Shown here: positions 25,858 through 33,138 of the stretch, piece after piece
How positions within the stretch are numbered: the first letter of the stretch is position 1
Layout: each line of letters opens with the position of its first letter
DNA from: Candidatus Poribacteria bacterium
Lineage (GTDB): Bacteria > Poribacteria > WGA-4E > WGA-3G
Assembly (NCBI GenBank): GCA_022821495.1
Contig: JAJEDN010000045.1
Span: 1-39,428, forward strand
Direction of reading: 5' to 3'
DNA: 39,428 nt
Translations under genes and position numbers: made by a program
Notes under the pieces: generated by a model
The model's input: only the letters and a program-made list of their open reading frames with translations
Database searches by the model: none
What the model was told of the DNA's origin: nothing

Positions 25858-26039
25858 ATGCTTTTTTAGTTTTGCCTGCGCGCAGTCAACGTTGCTGCCT
25901 ACCACGCGCATTAACCAAAAACAGCCAGGCATACCCAAAAGCAGTCCGTAATGAAATGGTTCTCACTGCGAAGCAGGATATACGGAGAGGCACGTGTTAG
26001 CGCGACATACCTCACCGAACCGCAAGGAAAGTTAAAAAA

Positions 26040-27134
26040 TTGCGAATACTTTATGTTATTGATTCCATGACAAAAGACGGTGCGGAATCGCAGCTGCTCA
26101 AGACATTAGCACAATTACCACCTGAGCGGTATGAGGCATCCGTTGTGCTGAGCCGTGCCGAGGGCGAACGCGCAGCAGAACTTGCAGCAATACCTTGTGT
26201 CCGAGAGATTATCACTCTCACAATCAAAGACAAACGCAGGTATCTATTAGAAAAAGCGTTCGCGATCGCCGGTGTTATTAAAGCGACGCAACCCGACATC
26301 GTACATAGTTGGCTATGGTACTCCAATTTTCTCTGCGGACTTTCTCGGAAGTGTGGCTTTTGGCGACGTATTCCGTTTATCGCTTCCCAGCGCGGCGATT
26401 ACCATGCGAGATACAGTAAATTTCGGCTCTGGCTTACGGAAAAATTTATCTACAATACCACCAATATACTGCTAACGAACTCCCAACCAATTCGAGACCA
26501 TCTCTGTGAGCTGTATCCAGACAAAAAGATTTTTAGCATCCCGAACCTATTAGAATTACCGACTGAAGTATGGACCCAGCGTCAAGCACCCAATCCCAAA
26601 GAAAAATTGATAGTCAGCGTCGGACGGTTCGCACCCGAAAAAGGGCATCGGTATCTGATCGAAGCGTTGAATTTACTCAAGCAGCAAGATATCGCCTGGC
26701 AATGCATATTTCTCGGTGAGGGTGAACTGGAAGCAGAACTCCATGCACTCGTGGCAGAATATGGACTTTCCAATCAGATAACATTCCCCGGTTTTTGTGA
26801 GGATGTTTTCTCTGTACTCTTGACAGCGGATGTTTTCGTGCTGCCCTCACTACACGAAAGTTCACCAAATGCACTAATTGAGGCGATGGGGATCGGGATG
26901 CCTTGTATTGCATCAGATGTAGGCGGTATCGTAGACCTGATTGAAGACAATGCAAACGGCGTTCGAGTTCCCGCGAAAGATCCAACATCATTAGCATCAG
27001 CACTGCAACGGGTATTGACTGCTCCCGATTTGGCAACGGCGTTAGGTAAAAACGCACGCGCAACTATTCAGGAGAAGTTCGATAGTACGGAATCTATCAA
27101 GAAATTGGAAGCTCTCTATAAACAGTTGTTATAA
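26040..27134 (+). CDS. GT4 family glycosyltransferase
   Basis: 364 residues. The start is a TTG at 26040, supported by AAGGAA about 10 bases upstream and by MRILYVIDSMTKDGAESQL, a normal N-terminus for the family. It has a GT-B fold: the N-terminal domain ends near SIPNLLELP; the C-terminal domain has VSVGRFAPEKGHRYLIEAL, FLGEGELEAEL and the EX7E motif ESSPNALIE followed by AMGIGMPCIASDVGG. It probably transfers a nucleotide-activated sugar in envelope polysaccharide or glycolipid synthesis at the cytoplasmic face. The methyltransferase begins 9 bases after its stop. Confidence 0.9.
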   Translation: MRILYVIDSMTKDGAESQLLKTLAQLPPERYEASVVLSRAEGERAAELAAIPCVREIITLTIKDKRRYLLEKAFAIAGVIKATQPDIVHSWLWYSNFLCGLSRKCGFWRRIPFIASQRGDYHARYSKFRLWLTEKFIYNTTNILLTNSQPIRDHLCELYPDKKIFSIPNLLELPTEVWTQRQAPNPKEKLIVSVGRFAPEKGHRYLIEALNLLKQQDIAWQCIFLGEGELEAELHALVAEYGLSNQITFPGFCEDVFSVLLTADVFVLPSLHESSPNALIEAMGIGMPCIASDVGGIVDLIEDNANGVRVPAKDPTSLASALQRVLTAPDLATALGKNARATIQEKFDSTESIKKLEALYKQLL

Positions 27135-27143
27135 TATTTAAAA

Positions 27144-27839
27144 ATGGAAAATAGATTGACCAAATGGCATGATGCCTATATCCAGAACGCTTACCACGAA
27201 TTAAAACACGGCACAACGCGAAAACAACTTGAAACACTGAATATCAATGCTACTGGTAAAAGGGTGTTAGATGTCGGATGCGGACCAGGAAACCTCCTCG
27301 TCGCACTCTCCGCCGATGCACCGGAACTCATCATCGGTGTTGATGTAGATGAAACGTTCTTGGTGTTTGGACACTCTCAAATCGAAAAATTAATAGCCTC
27401 ACCTTCAGCAGTCCCGACCTTGCTCCGTGCATCACTCCCGACATTACCGTTCGCAGATGAAACTTTTGATCTCGTAACCTGCTTCCTCGTCATGCCACAT
27501 GTGCCTGATGACAGCACTGCTTTAACTGAACTCGCGCGCGTCTTGAAACCCGGCGGAACACTCGCTATCTCCGGACACGGTTTAGGCTTCCCACTCCGCT
27601 ATCTCAAACGCTTTCGGTTAAAACCGTTGCAGATGTATCTCGCCACTCTGATTTATAGATGTACTGGCAGAAAATGGATCCGAAACACACTCCAGAACGA
27701 CAAGAAAATTTGTGACCTCTTGGAGAGTATCGGTGTCGTACCAGAGGTGTGCCACTATAATCAAAAAATCTTGGGATGTGTCGCGACTTATTGGGTTAAG
27801 GCAATTAAGAACGATACTGACCCTAAAACGATGCAGTAA
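27144..27839 (+). CDS. Class I SAM-dependent methyltransferase
   Basis: 231 residues. The SAM motif is VLDVGCGPGNLLVAL (about residues 39-53), followed by GVDVDE, and LPFADETFDLVTCFLVMPHV and LKPGGTLAISGHG as the later motifs of the UbiE/Methyltransf_11 type. The substrate is unknown; adjacency to a GT4 gene suggests a sugar, lipid or polysaccharide precursor. Its last 52 bases overlap the 3' end of uppP on the opposite strand, and both frames look real. Confidence 0.88.
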   Translation: MENRLTKWHDAYIQNAYHELKHGTTRKQLETLNINATGKRVLDVGCGPGNLLVALSADAPELIIGVDVDETFLVFGHSQIEKLIASPSAVPTLLRASLPTLPFADETFDLVTCFLVMPHVPDDSTALTELARVLKPGGTLAISGHGLGFPLRYLKRFRLKPLQMYLATLIYRCTGRKWIRNTLQNDKKICDLLESIGVVPEVCHYNQKILGCVATYWVKAIKNDTDPKTMQ

Positions 27840-28612
27840 TAAGAAAACAGAGAAAATTTACCTCGGTTTAGCACAGCCAATAGGAGCCGCAACGCGAGAT
27901 AGCCAACAATAAACGCAGCGAGCATTCCTGCCCCGACGATGTATAGTGGTATGGTAGTATCTCCAACATCCCGGATTTTCAGCACAACCGCACCGAGTAT
28001 CGCAGGAATTGAGAGTAGAAAAGAGTATTCCGCAGCCGTTTTCGCTGGAATCCCCAAAAACAGCGCCAACGAGATTGTCGTGCCGGAACGAGAGATGCCG
28101 GGTGTAATTGCGCCCCCTTGTGCAATCCCGATAAGCGGTGCGTGCCACGTCTTCAATTCACTGCTTGCCACATCCCGTTTGCGAAGTCGGGGCAGTTGTA
28201 GGATAAGACCCGTCAGAATTAACATGATGCTCACGAGCTGGACTTCATGAAAAAAAGATTCTAACTGATCTTTGAACAGCACTGCGATGACACCCGTCGG
28301 AATAGAGCCGAGCAGTATCAGTGATATGAACTTGAGTTCGGTGGATGTGTTGAAGGTAGCACTCGGTTCCCGCCAAAATTGGGTGTCCACAAGTGTAGAA
28401 ACGCCACCTACTGCTAACTTCGCTATCGCTTCACGATATACGACAAGGACCGCCATTAACGTACCGACATGAAGCATCACATCGAAAAAAACGAGTGGCT
28501 CCTTCAGTCCGAGAAACTGCTGTGCCAAAACGAGATGTCCTGAGCTGCTAATAGGTAGGAATTCTGTTAAGCCTTGTAAAATCCCGAGAAAAATCGCTTC
28601 AAGAAAGGTCAT
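27788..28612 (-). CDS. uppP: Undecaprenyl-diphosphatase
   Basis: 274 residues, normal for UppP/BacA. It is a membrane protein with about eight hydrophobic helices that recycles undecaprenyl diphosphate to the monophosphate carrier for peptidoglycan and other envelope polymers. Both signature motifs are present: GLTEFLPISSSGHL near the N-terminus and GISRSGTTIS near residue 175. The 3' end overlaps the convergent methyltransferase gene by 52 bases. No strong ribosome site is seen before ATG 28612. Confidence 0.95.
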   Translation of the reverse strand: MTFLEAIFLGILQGLTEFLPISSSGHLVLAQQFLGLKEPLVFFDVMLHVGTLMAVLVVYREAIAKLAVGGVSTLVDTQFWREPSATFNTSTELKFISLILLGSIPTGVIAVLFKDQLESFFHEVQLVSIMLILTGLILQLPRLRKRDVASSELKTWHAPLIGIAQGGAITPGISRSGTTISLALFLGIPAKTAAEYSFLLSIPAILGAVVLKIRDVGDTTIPLYIVGAGMLAAFIVGYLALRLLLAVLNRGKFSLFSYYCIVLGSVSFLIALTQ

Positions 28613-28761
28613 AGGATTATTGTAGCACTTTACGTTCTAACCCGCAAGATGAAATGATTCTATGCGTGCTCACAATAGAAGAAACGGCGACTCAATGATC
28701 AGAAAATTGCTGAACCTCTACAGCTTCGCTGAAAGCTAACTCCTGAAAATCAAATAATGCT

Positions 28762-28790
28762 TTGACACTGTTCCCCATTTGTGTTAGAAT
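28762..28790 (+). promoter_or_regulatory. Strong sigma-70 type promoter of the LamG gene
   Basis: TTGACA (28762-28767), exactly 17 bases, then TAGAAT (28785-28790). The expected start point is near 28797, giving a leader of about 28 bases that contains the ribosome site GGAGG at 28813-28817. This also rules out the upstream in-frame TTG at 28762 as the translation start. Confidence 0.75.
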
Positions 28791-28824
28791 TATTTCAATT
28801 AGTTACATCAATGGAGGAAGAAAA

Positions 28825-29601
28825 ATGCGTAGAAATCTATTTCTGTTGGGGCTTTCAGCAGTATGTATATTCGCTGTGAGTCTCTCCTATGCTTTCGAGG
28901 AAGAGGACATCCTTGTCTATTACTCCTTCGACAAGCTGAACGGTAACAAAGTTCCTGACGATTCCGGTAACGGGAACACCGCAGAACTGGCTGGAAAAGG
29001 CTCACTTGTTGATGGCGCGTTCAAAAAAGGGATACGTCTCAACGGTGGTGTTGTCCAGATGGCTGCAAATGATTTTATCGTTCCGATCGGCGAAAAAGGC
29101 GTAATCACGATGGAAGCGTGGTTCTATCTCAATAAACACGTAGAGTATGACGGTATCATCTCAATTGAAGCCGCTGCTGCTGGATGTTGCGAATACCGGA
29201 TTATGGTGAACCCCGGTTTCAACCCGTTTTGGGATGCTGGGCACCACGCCGACAAGAGTCTCGGAAACTTTAAATTTGAATTGGATGAGTGGTACCACTA
29301 CGTTATGGTCGCCGATGGCAAAGATGGCAAAATCTATATCAACGGCGAATTCATCGGCGCACAGCCTGAGAATTTTGATTTGCCTGAGCATAAAGAGGCG
29401 GCGATTTACATCGGCGCAGGCGAGAACCCTACCCTTCACAAAGTCGAGGACGCGATTATTGATGAAGTCGTCATATACGCTGCCGCTTTGACTGAAGAGG
29501 AAATTCAAGCGTCAATGGAACTCAGCATTCCAGGTGTGCTTGCAGTTGAAGCGCGGGACAAACTGGCGGTAACGTGGGGGGAACTGAAAACCAATTTCTA
29601 A
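28825..29601 (+). CDS. Secreted LamG-domain protein with VTWGELK tail
   Basis: 258 residues from ATG 28825, fixed by GGAGG 7 bases upstream and a promoter just before it. Signal peptide 1-23 (MRRNLFLLGLSAVCIFAVSL, cut near SYA). LamG strands: DILVYYSFDKLNGNKVPDDS, GVITMEAWFYLNKHVEYDG, EWYHYVMVADGKDGKIYING, IYIGAGENP and AIIDEVVIYAAALTEEEI. It ends LAVEARDKLAVTWGELKTNF, the shared tail. The strong promoter suggests an abundant surface protein. The small protein at 29665 follows closely and may be cotranscribed. Confidence 0.9.
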   Translation: MRRNLFLLGLSAVCIFAVSLSYAFEEEDILVYYSFDKLNGNKVPDDSGNGNTAELAGKGSLVDGAFKKGIRLNGGVVQMAANDFIVPIGEKGVITMEAWFYLNKHVEYDGIISIEAAAAGCCEYRIMVNPGFNPFWDAGHHADKSLGNFKFELDEWYHYVMVADGKDGKIYINGEFIGAQPENFDLPEHKEAAIYIGAGENPTLHKVEDAIIDEVVIYAAALTEEEIQASMELSIPGVLAVEARDKLAVTWGELKTNF

Positions 29602-29664
29602 CACTATTATTTTTGGGTGGGACATAACCTGTCTCACCTCACCCTACACGAATTCGGAGAGATC

Positions 29665-30057
29665 ATGAAATTTGGATTTTTATCAAAAATTTTTGAAGGC
29701 GCGTTAAGCATAGAAAAAACATATAACGAATGCGACAAAGCATTGGGGGAATTAAAAGCCTACAATGAAAAACGCAAAGATGCAGATTTTCGCATCTCGG
29801 ATGAAGAGAAAACCGCATTAGACGAGGTTGTTAACACCGCCCTCGAAAATGCAACCCGCATTATCAATAAAGAAGGCGATCGGAATTGGCCAGGTGTGTT
29901 TCGGGAGATGCATAAGAATCTGGCAAGCCTCTATCTGGAACTTGACGAACACGATAAGGTTCGGGCAGCGTGTGAACGTTTGGAAAACTATGGCGAAGTC
30001 GGCAAACTGGATGCTGAAGAGGTCATGCAAAGTCTCAAGGAAAAAGAAGATTCTTAA
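29665..30057 (+). CDS. Small helical protein of unknown function
   Basis: 130 residues from ATG 29665, chosen because GGAGAG lies a few bases upstream; a GTG at 29617 is in frame but has no ribosome site. It has no signal peptide and is highly charged. The predicted structure is mostly helical (IEKTYNECDKALGELKAYNE; TALENATRIINKEG), and the C-terminal half (REMHKNLASLYLELDEHDKV) resembles a single TPR-like hairpin. I do not recognise a family. It is probably cytosolic. It lies between a LamG gene and a BatA/vWA gene. Confidence 0.6.
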   Translation: MKFGFLSKIFEGALSIEKTYNECDKALGELKAYNEKRKDADFRISDEEKTALDEVVNTALENATRIINKEGDRNWPGVFREMHKNLASLYLELDEHDKVRAACERLENYGEVGKLDAEEVMQSLKEKEDS

Positions 30058-30248
30058 GGTTCCTTGCGATTCGGTTAGGTAGGCTGAGGGCTTCAAATTC
30101 CTTTACGTAGCCCTGAAGAAATCCGCAGAAATACCCAAGCAACACTCCAAGCAAACCCTTCCACTACGTTTCGGGTTACGCGCTTTGGAAGAAGGGAAGG
30201 ACTGAAAACTGAAAACTCTCACTGCGAGGCAAACTGAAAACTATAAAA

Positions 30249-32189
30249 ATGCTGTTCCTGAACCCTGCCGCGTTTTATCTGCTCGGAGTCATCCCAATTG
30301 TGGTGGCACTCCATTTTCTGAAATTACGCCGCCACACCTACCGCGTCCCCAGCATCATGCTTTGGCTCTCCACTGATGAGGATCGGAGAGCGAATGTTCC
30401 CTTCCAACGACTCCGGAATCTATTACTTCCACTGCTACAAGTGCTGTTTTTAGTGCTTGTCACGTTTAGCGTAGCACGTCCCGCATTACGTAGACCTGGA
30501 TCTATATCGGGGAAAGCAATTCTTATTGTTGACAACGCTGCCAGCATGCAGGCAGTGGAAAAAGGAAAAACTCGCCTTGATTTCGCAAAGCAAGAAGCCC
30601 TGAAACACATAGAACAGATTTCTGCAACGGGTGGAATGATGCTCATGGTGACGAGCACTTCCAAACCCGACGCTTACATCCGAGAAGCCTTCACGACTGA
30701 CACCGCCAAGCTCCAAAATGGTATAAAAAATATCACACCGACCGATATACCACGCGACCTACGTCCTGTCTTTGATGCGGCATCGCGCTATTCGGAGTCG
30801 TTGCAAGACAAAGTCTTCTTTATCAGCGATAACTTTGAAAATCTACCAGATACGCCGCTATCCATTCATAAAATCGGAGTAGGCGCGGCGCCTGAAAATA
30901 TTGGTATCGTTCATTTTAGCGTTGAAATTGTAGCAGAACAATATGAAGTGCTGGTCGGTGTCCAGAATTTCACGGATACGCGCAGAGACGTTGATGTTCA
31001 ATTAGCGGTCGAAAACGTTCATCTTGATGAGAGGACAACATCTATCCCGCCGGGCAAAACCAAGTCCGTCCTGTTTTCAGGGAATCCGAGCGGTTTAGAA
31101 CGGAGGGTTATCAGTGCGCGTCTTCGATTAACAGACGACTTCGCCCTTGATAACACTGCCTCAGCAATCTTGCCCGCTATATCTCCGCTGCGCATCTTAC
31201 TTGTCAGCAACAATCAGAACTCTTTACTCCCGCAGCTTCTAAATTCATACGGCGATCACACGCAAGTGAACGCGATTACCCCGCCGGACTATCACGGCAC
31301 TAACGATGCGGATATAGCGATTTTTGATGGAGGGACACCTTCTGGTCAAGAGGCTTTCGGTGGTTTTTCTGAGATCGCCTCCGGCACGCATTTAATCTTT
31401 TTCAATCCGGGCAATAATCTGCCATTCATAGCAACTGAGAGCCGCAGTGTAGAAACGGATACAGAAATTAGAAGCGTTATCAAGACAAACGAAACCCATC
31501 CACTCATAGCAGGTGTTTCACTACGAAATTTACAGGTGCGTGGGACTACACACCGAAGATTGCCACTCTCAGGGCAATCACTCGTTGAAACAGAGAAAGG
31601 CGCGCTCGTATGGATCGGTTCTGAAGCAGATAGCCAATTTCTTGTTTTTGAGTTTGACGCGTTCAATCCGAGAATCTCTACTTTCGCTACATCCATTGAG
31701 GGACCGCTGTTTGTCTATCAGTGCTTAGCATGGTTTGAGGCGAGAAGCACCCTGCTCCGACCGCTTGCGCTTGATACAGGGCAGACACAGCGCATGTTTC
31801 GGACTGGAGAACAGATAAAGATTGTACGTATAGGTGATGACGCTACGCTTCACGTGCAGAAGCCTGATAACAAGACGGTGAACGTTGTTGATTCCATGTT
31901 TGCTGAAACGGATCAGGTAGGGGTCTATACACTTTTTGCTGACGATGTACAGATTGAGCGATTTACAGTTAATCTACTTGATGCACAAGTATCGGCACTG
32001 TCGCACTCAGCAACGGCACCCGTAGCAGAAACACCAGCGGTAACAGCAGACGGATTCCAACCGATGACACAGGAGGTATGGCGGATACCGGCACTGCTTG
32101 CGTTTATTGTTCTACTATTGGAATGGGGGTTTTATCACCGAGAGGGGGTATCTGTTCGGGGAGGTGTACTTTCCAAAGGTACTGCTTAG
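30249..32189 (+). CDS. BatA-type N-terminal domain and vWA-like membrane protein
   Basis: 646 residues. Residues 1-80 match the aerotolerance regulator (BatA) N-terminal domain: LNPAAFYLLGVIPIVVALHF, then LKLRRHTYRVPSIMLWL and a second membrane helix at about 58-76. A vWA-like domain follows (AILIVDNAASMQAVEKG to VFFISDNFE); its metal site reads D-N-A-A-S instead of DxSxS, so metal binding may be altered. A long beta-rich periplasmic part leads to a C-terminal helix (RIPALLAFIVLLLEWGFYHR). Such proteins usually work with MoxR ATPases and DUF58 proteins, none of which is in the window. Substrate or partner unknown. Confidence 0.8.
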   Translation: MLFLNPAAFYLLGVIPIVVALHFLKLRRHTYRVPSIMLWLSTDEDRRANVPFQRLRNLLLPLLQVLFLVLVTFSVARPALRRPGSISGKAILIVDNAASMQAVEKGKTRLDFAKQEALKHIEQISATGGMMLMVTSTSKPDAYIREAFTTDTAKLQNGIKNITPTDIPRDLRPVFDAASRYSESLQDKVFFISDNFENLPDTPLSIHKIGVGAAPENIGIVHFSVEIVAEQYEVLVGVQNFTDTRRDVDVQLAVENVHLDERTTSIPPGKTKSVLFSGNPSGLERRVISARLRLTDDFALDNTASAILPAISPLRILLVSNNQNSLLPQLLNSYGDHTQVNAITPPDYHGTNDADIAIFDGGTPSGQEAFGGFSEIASGTHLIFFNPGNNLPFIATESRSVETDTEIRSVIKTNETHPLIAGVSLRNLQVRGTTHRRLPLSGQSLVETEKGALVWIGSEADSQFLVFEFDAFNPRISTFATSIEGPLFVYQCLAWFEARSTLLRPLALDTGQTQRMFRTGEQIKIVRIGDDATLHVQKPDNKTVNVVDSMFAETDQVGVYTLFADDVQIERFTVNLLDAQVSALSHSATAPVAETPAVTADGFQPMTQEVWRIPALLAFIVLLLEWGFYHREGVSVRGGVLSKGTA

Positions 32190-32229
32190 GTTTATAGTAA
32201 AGCCCGAAAATAGATTGACATTTACCAAA

Positions 32230-32290
32230 TCTCCAGATTCCCCCCTGATAAGGGGGTGTTTTTGCTGGGGTGTTTCCCCTAGGGGGGTTG
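32230..32290 (-). repeat. CCCCCTGATAAGGGGG repeat, inverted copy
   Basis: CCCCCTGATAAGGGGG at 32240-32255 is the reverse complement of the core found at 32448-32463. A degenerate partner, TTTCCCCTAGGGGGGTTG, follows at 32273-32290. This is the opposite orientation to the two copies 150-200 bases downstream, as in a miniature inverted-repeat element. Confidence 0.55.
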
Positions 32291-32386
32291 TACCGATTAA
32301 GGTGTCCAATTAATTATGGATTTCACTATAAAATTCGCAATAAAATTCATAGGACTTACCCAAAAAGCAGCAATTTCGGTATTTTT

Positions 32387-32469
32387 AACCCCCTAAATCC
32401 CCCTTATCAAGGGGACTTACAATGCCCGATGGAAGAAACCCCCTAAATCCCCCTTATCAGGGGGACTTT
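32387..32469 (+). repeat. Two direct copies of an AACCCCCTAAATCCCCCTTA repeat
   Basis: Copies at 32387-32419 and 32437-32469 share AACCCCCTAAATCCCCCTTA followed by TCA, a base that differs, GGGGACTT and A, and start 50 bases apart. The same family is known as interspersed repeats in other bacteria. They could act as transcription stops between the convergent genes. Confidence 0.65.
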
Positions 32470-32494
32470 AAGAGTAAACTTGTAAATCCGATCT

Positions 32495-33103
32495 CTATTC
32501 AGTCTCTTCAATTCCCAAGATGCCGAGAATATTTTCTACCAACTTAGCACTTGGCATCGCGCCTACAAACCTGTCTATCATCTCACCATCTTTAAACACA
32601 ATATAGGTAGGCGTTCCGCGTATGTGATACGCAACTGTTTTTTCGGGTTGGGTGTTCACATCCAATCTGGCGAAAGTGAAGGTATCCCGATATTCTAATG
32701 CGACCGCTGTGACCACAGGCTTCATCAGTATACAGTATATTCAGAAATCGGATTTGAATTCTACGACAATCGGGAGTTCGGAACCGAGAACAATATCGTC
32801 GAAAGTAGCATCGGTGACTTCAAGAGGGATACCGGATGTTTTACCGAAGAAACTTGCCACAAGCACCAAATCAAGAATGTTGACGATGTCATCTCTATTG
32901 ATGTCTGGATTGGGAACCTGATCTTCGGTGGGCATCGCACCCAAGTGTGAAGCAATGAATGTTAAATCGAGGATATTCACGAAGCCATCAGCGTTGATAT
33001 CGGAGGCACTCCGAGCATCAAAATCTTCATCTTCGGCGTAACTCGTTATCAAAAATCCGAGTGCCAAACTTAATGTTAGCAATGAATAGATCAATCTTTT
33101 CAT
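32495..33103 (-). CDS. Secreted dockerin-thioredoxin selenoprotein (UxxC), copy B
   Basis: 202 residues if UGA 32741-32743 is read as selenocysteine (residue 121). AAGGA precedes ATG 33103. Order: signal peptide 1-23 (MKRLIYSLLTLSLALGF, cut near SYA); two dockerin-type calcium repeats at 34-55 (DINADGFVNILDL) and 67-87 (the second loop less regular, DINRDDIVNILDL); then a thioredoxin fold: ELPIVVEFKSDF, U121-I-Y-C124, MKPVVTAVALEYRD, and the cis-proline in GTPTYIVF. The UGA replaces exactly the first Cys of CxxC. Without recoding, the product would be a useless 120-residue stump. It is 35 bases downstream of the paralogous gene A. A secreted thiol/selenol oxidoreductase is inferred. The machinery genes (selABCD) are not in the window. 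Confidence 0.8.
32707..32718 (-). promoter_or_regulatory. Candidate bacterial SECIS hairpin, gene B
   Basis: CTGT-GGTC-ACAG forms a perfect 4-bp stem with a GGUC loop, 27-30 bases after the UGA. E. coli fdhF, the reference SECIS element bound by SelB, also presents GGUC at its apical loop, about 19-22 bases after its UGA. The lower stem here is imperfect. It lies within the coding sequence, as bacterial SECIS elements do. Confidence 0.5.
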
Positions 33104-33138
33104 ACGATTTGTTCCTTAGACCCTATACGATTTACGCC

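Larger units (their letters stand above)
32190..32494. other. Intergenic region filled with CCCCCT-type repeats
   Basis: No gene is visible. The stretch contains three copies of a GC-rich palindromic repeat (see separate entries) between the vWA gene and the end of the minus-strand thioredoxin gene. Confidence 0.6.

Noticed and set aside
28762..28824. Upstream extension of the LamG gene to the TTG at 28762.
   Set aside because: It would translate the promoter itself (TTGACA at 28762-28767); GGAGG at 28813 and the signal peptide favour ATG 28825.
30058..30248. Possible hairpin and short direct repeats (ACTGAAAAC) between the small helical protein and the vWA gene.
   Set aside because: The repeats are very short and the stem is weak; nothing marks a defined element.
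32495..32725. A separate 76-residue thioredoxin fragment starting at the internal ATG 32725, and likewise 33139-33366.
   Set aside because: Each begins inside the thioredoxin fold just after the CxxC position, has no ribosome site, and continues in frame with the upstream ORF through a single UGA. Reading them as parts of the upstream genes explains more.
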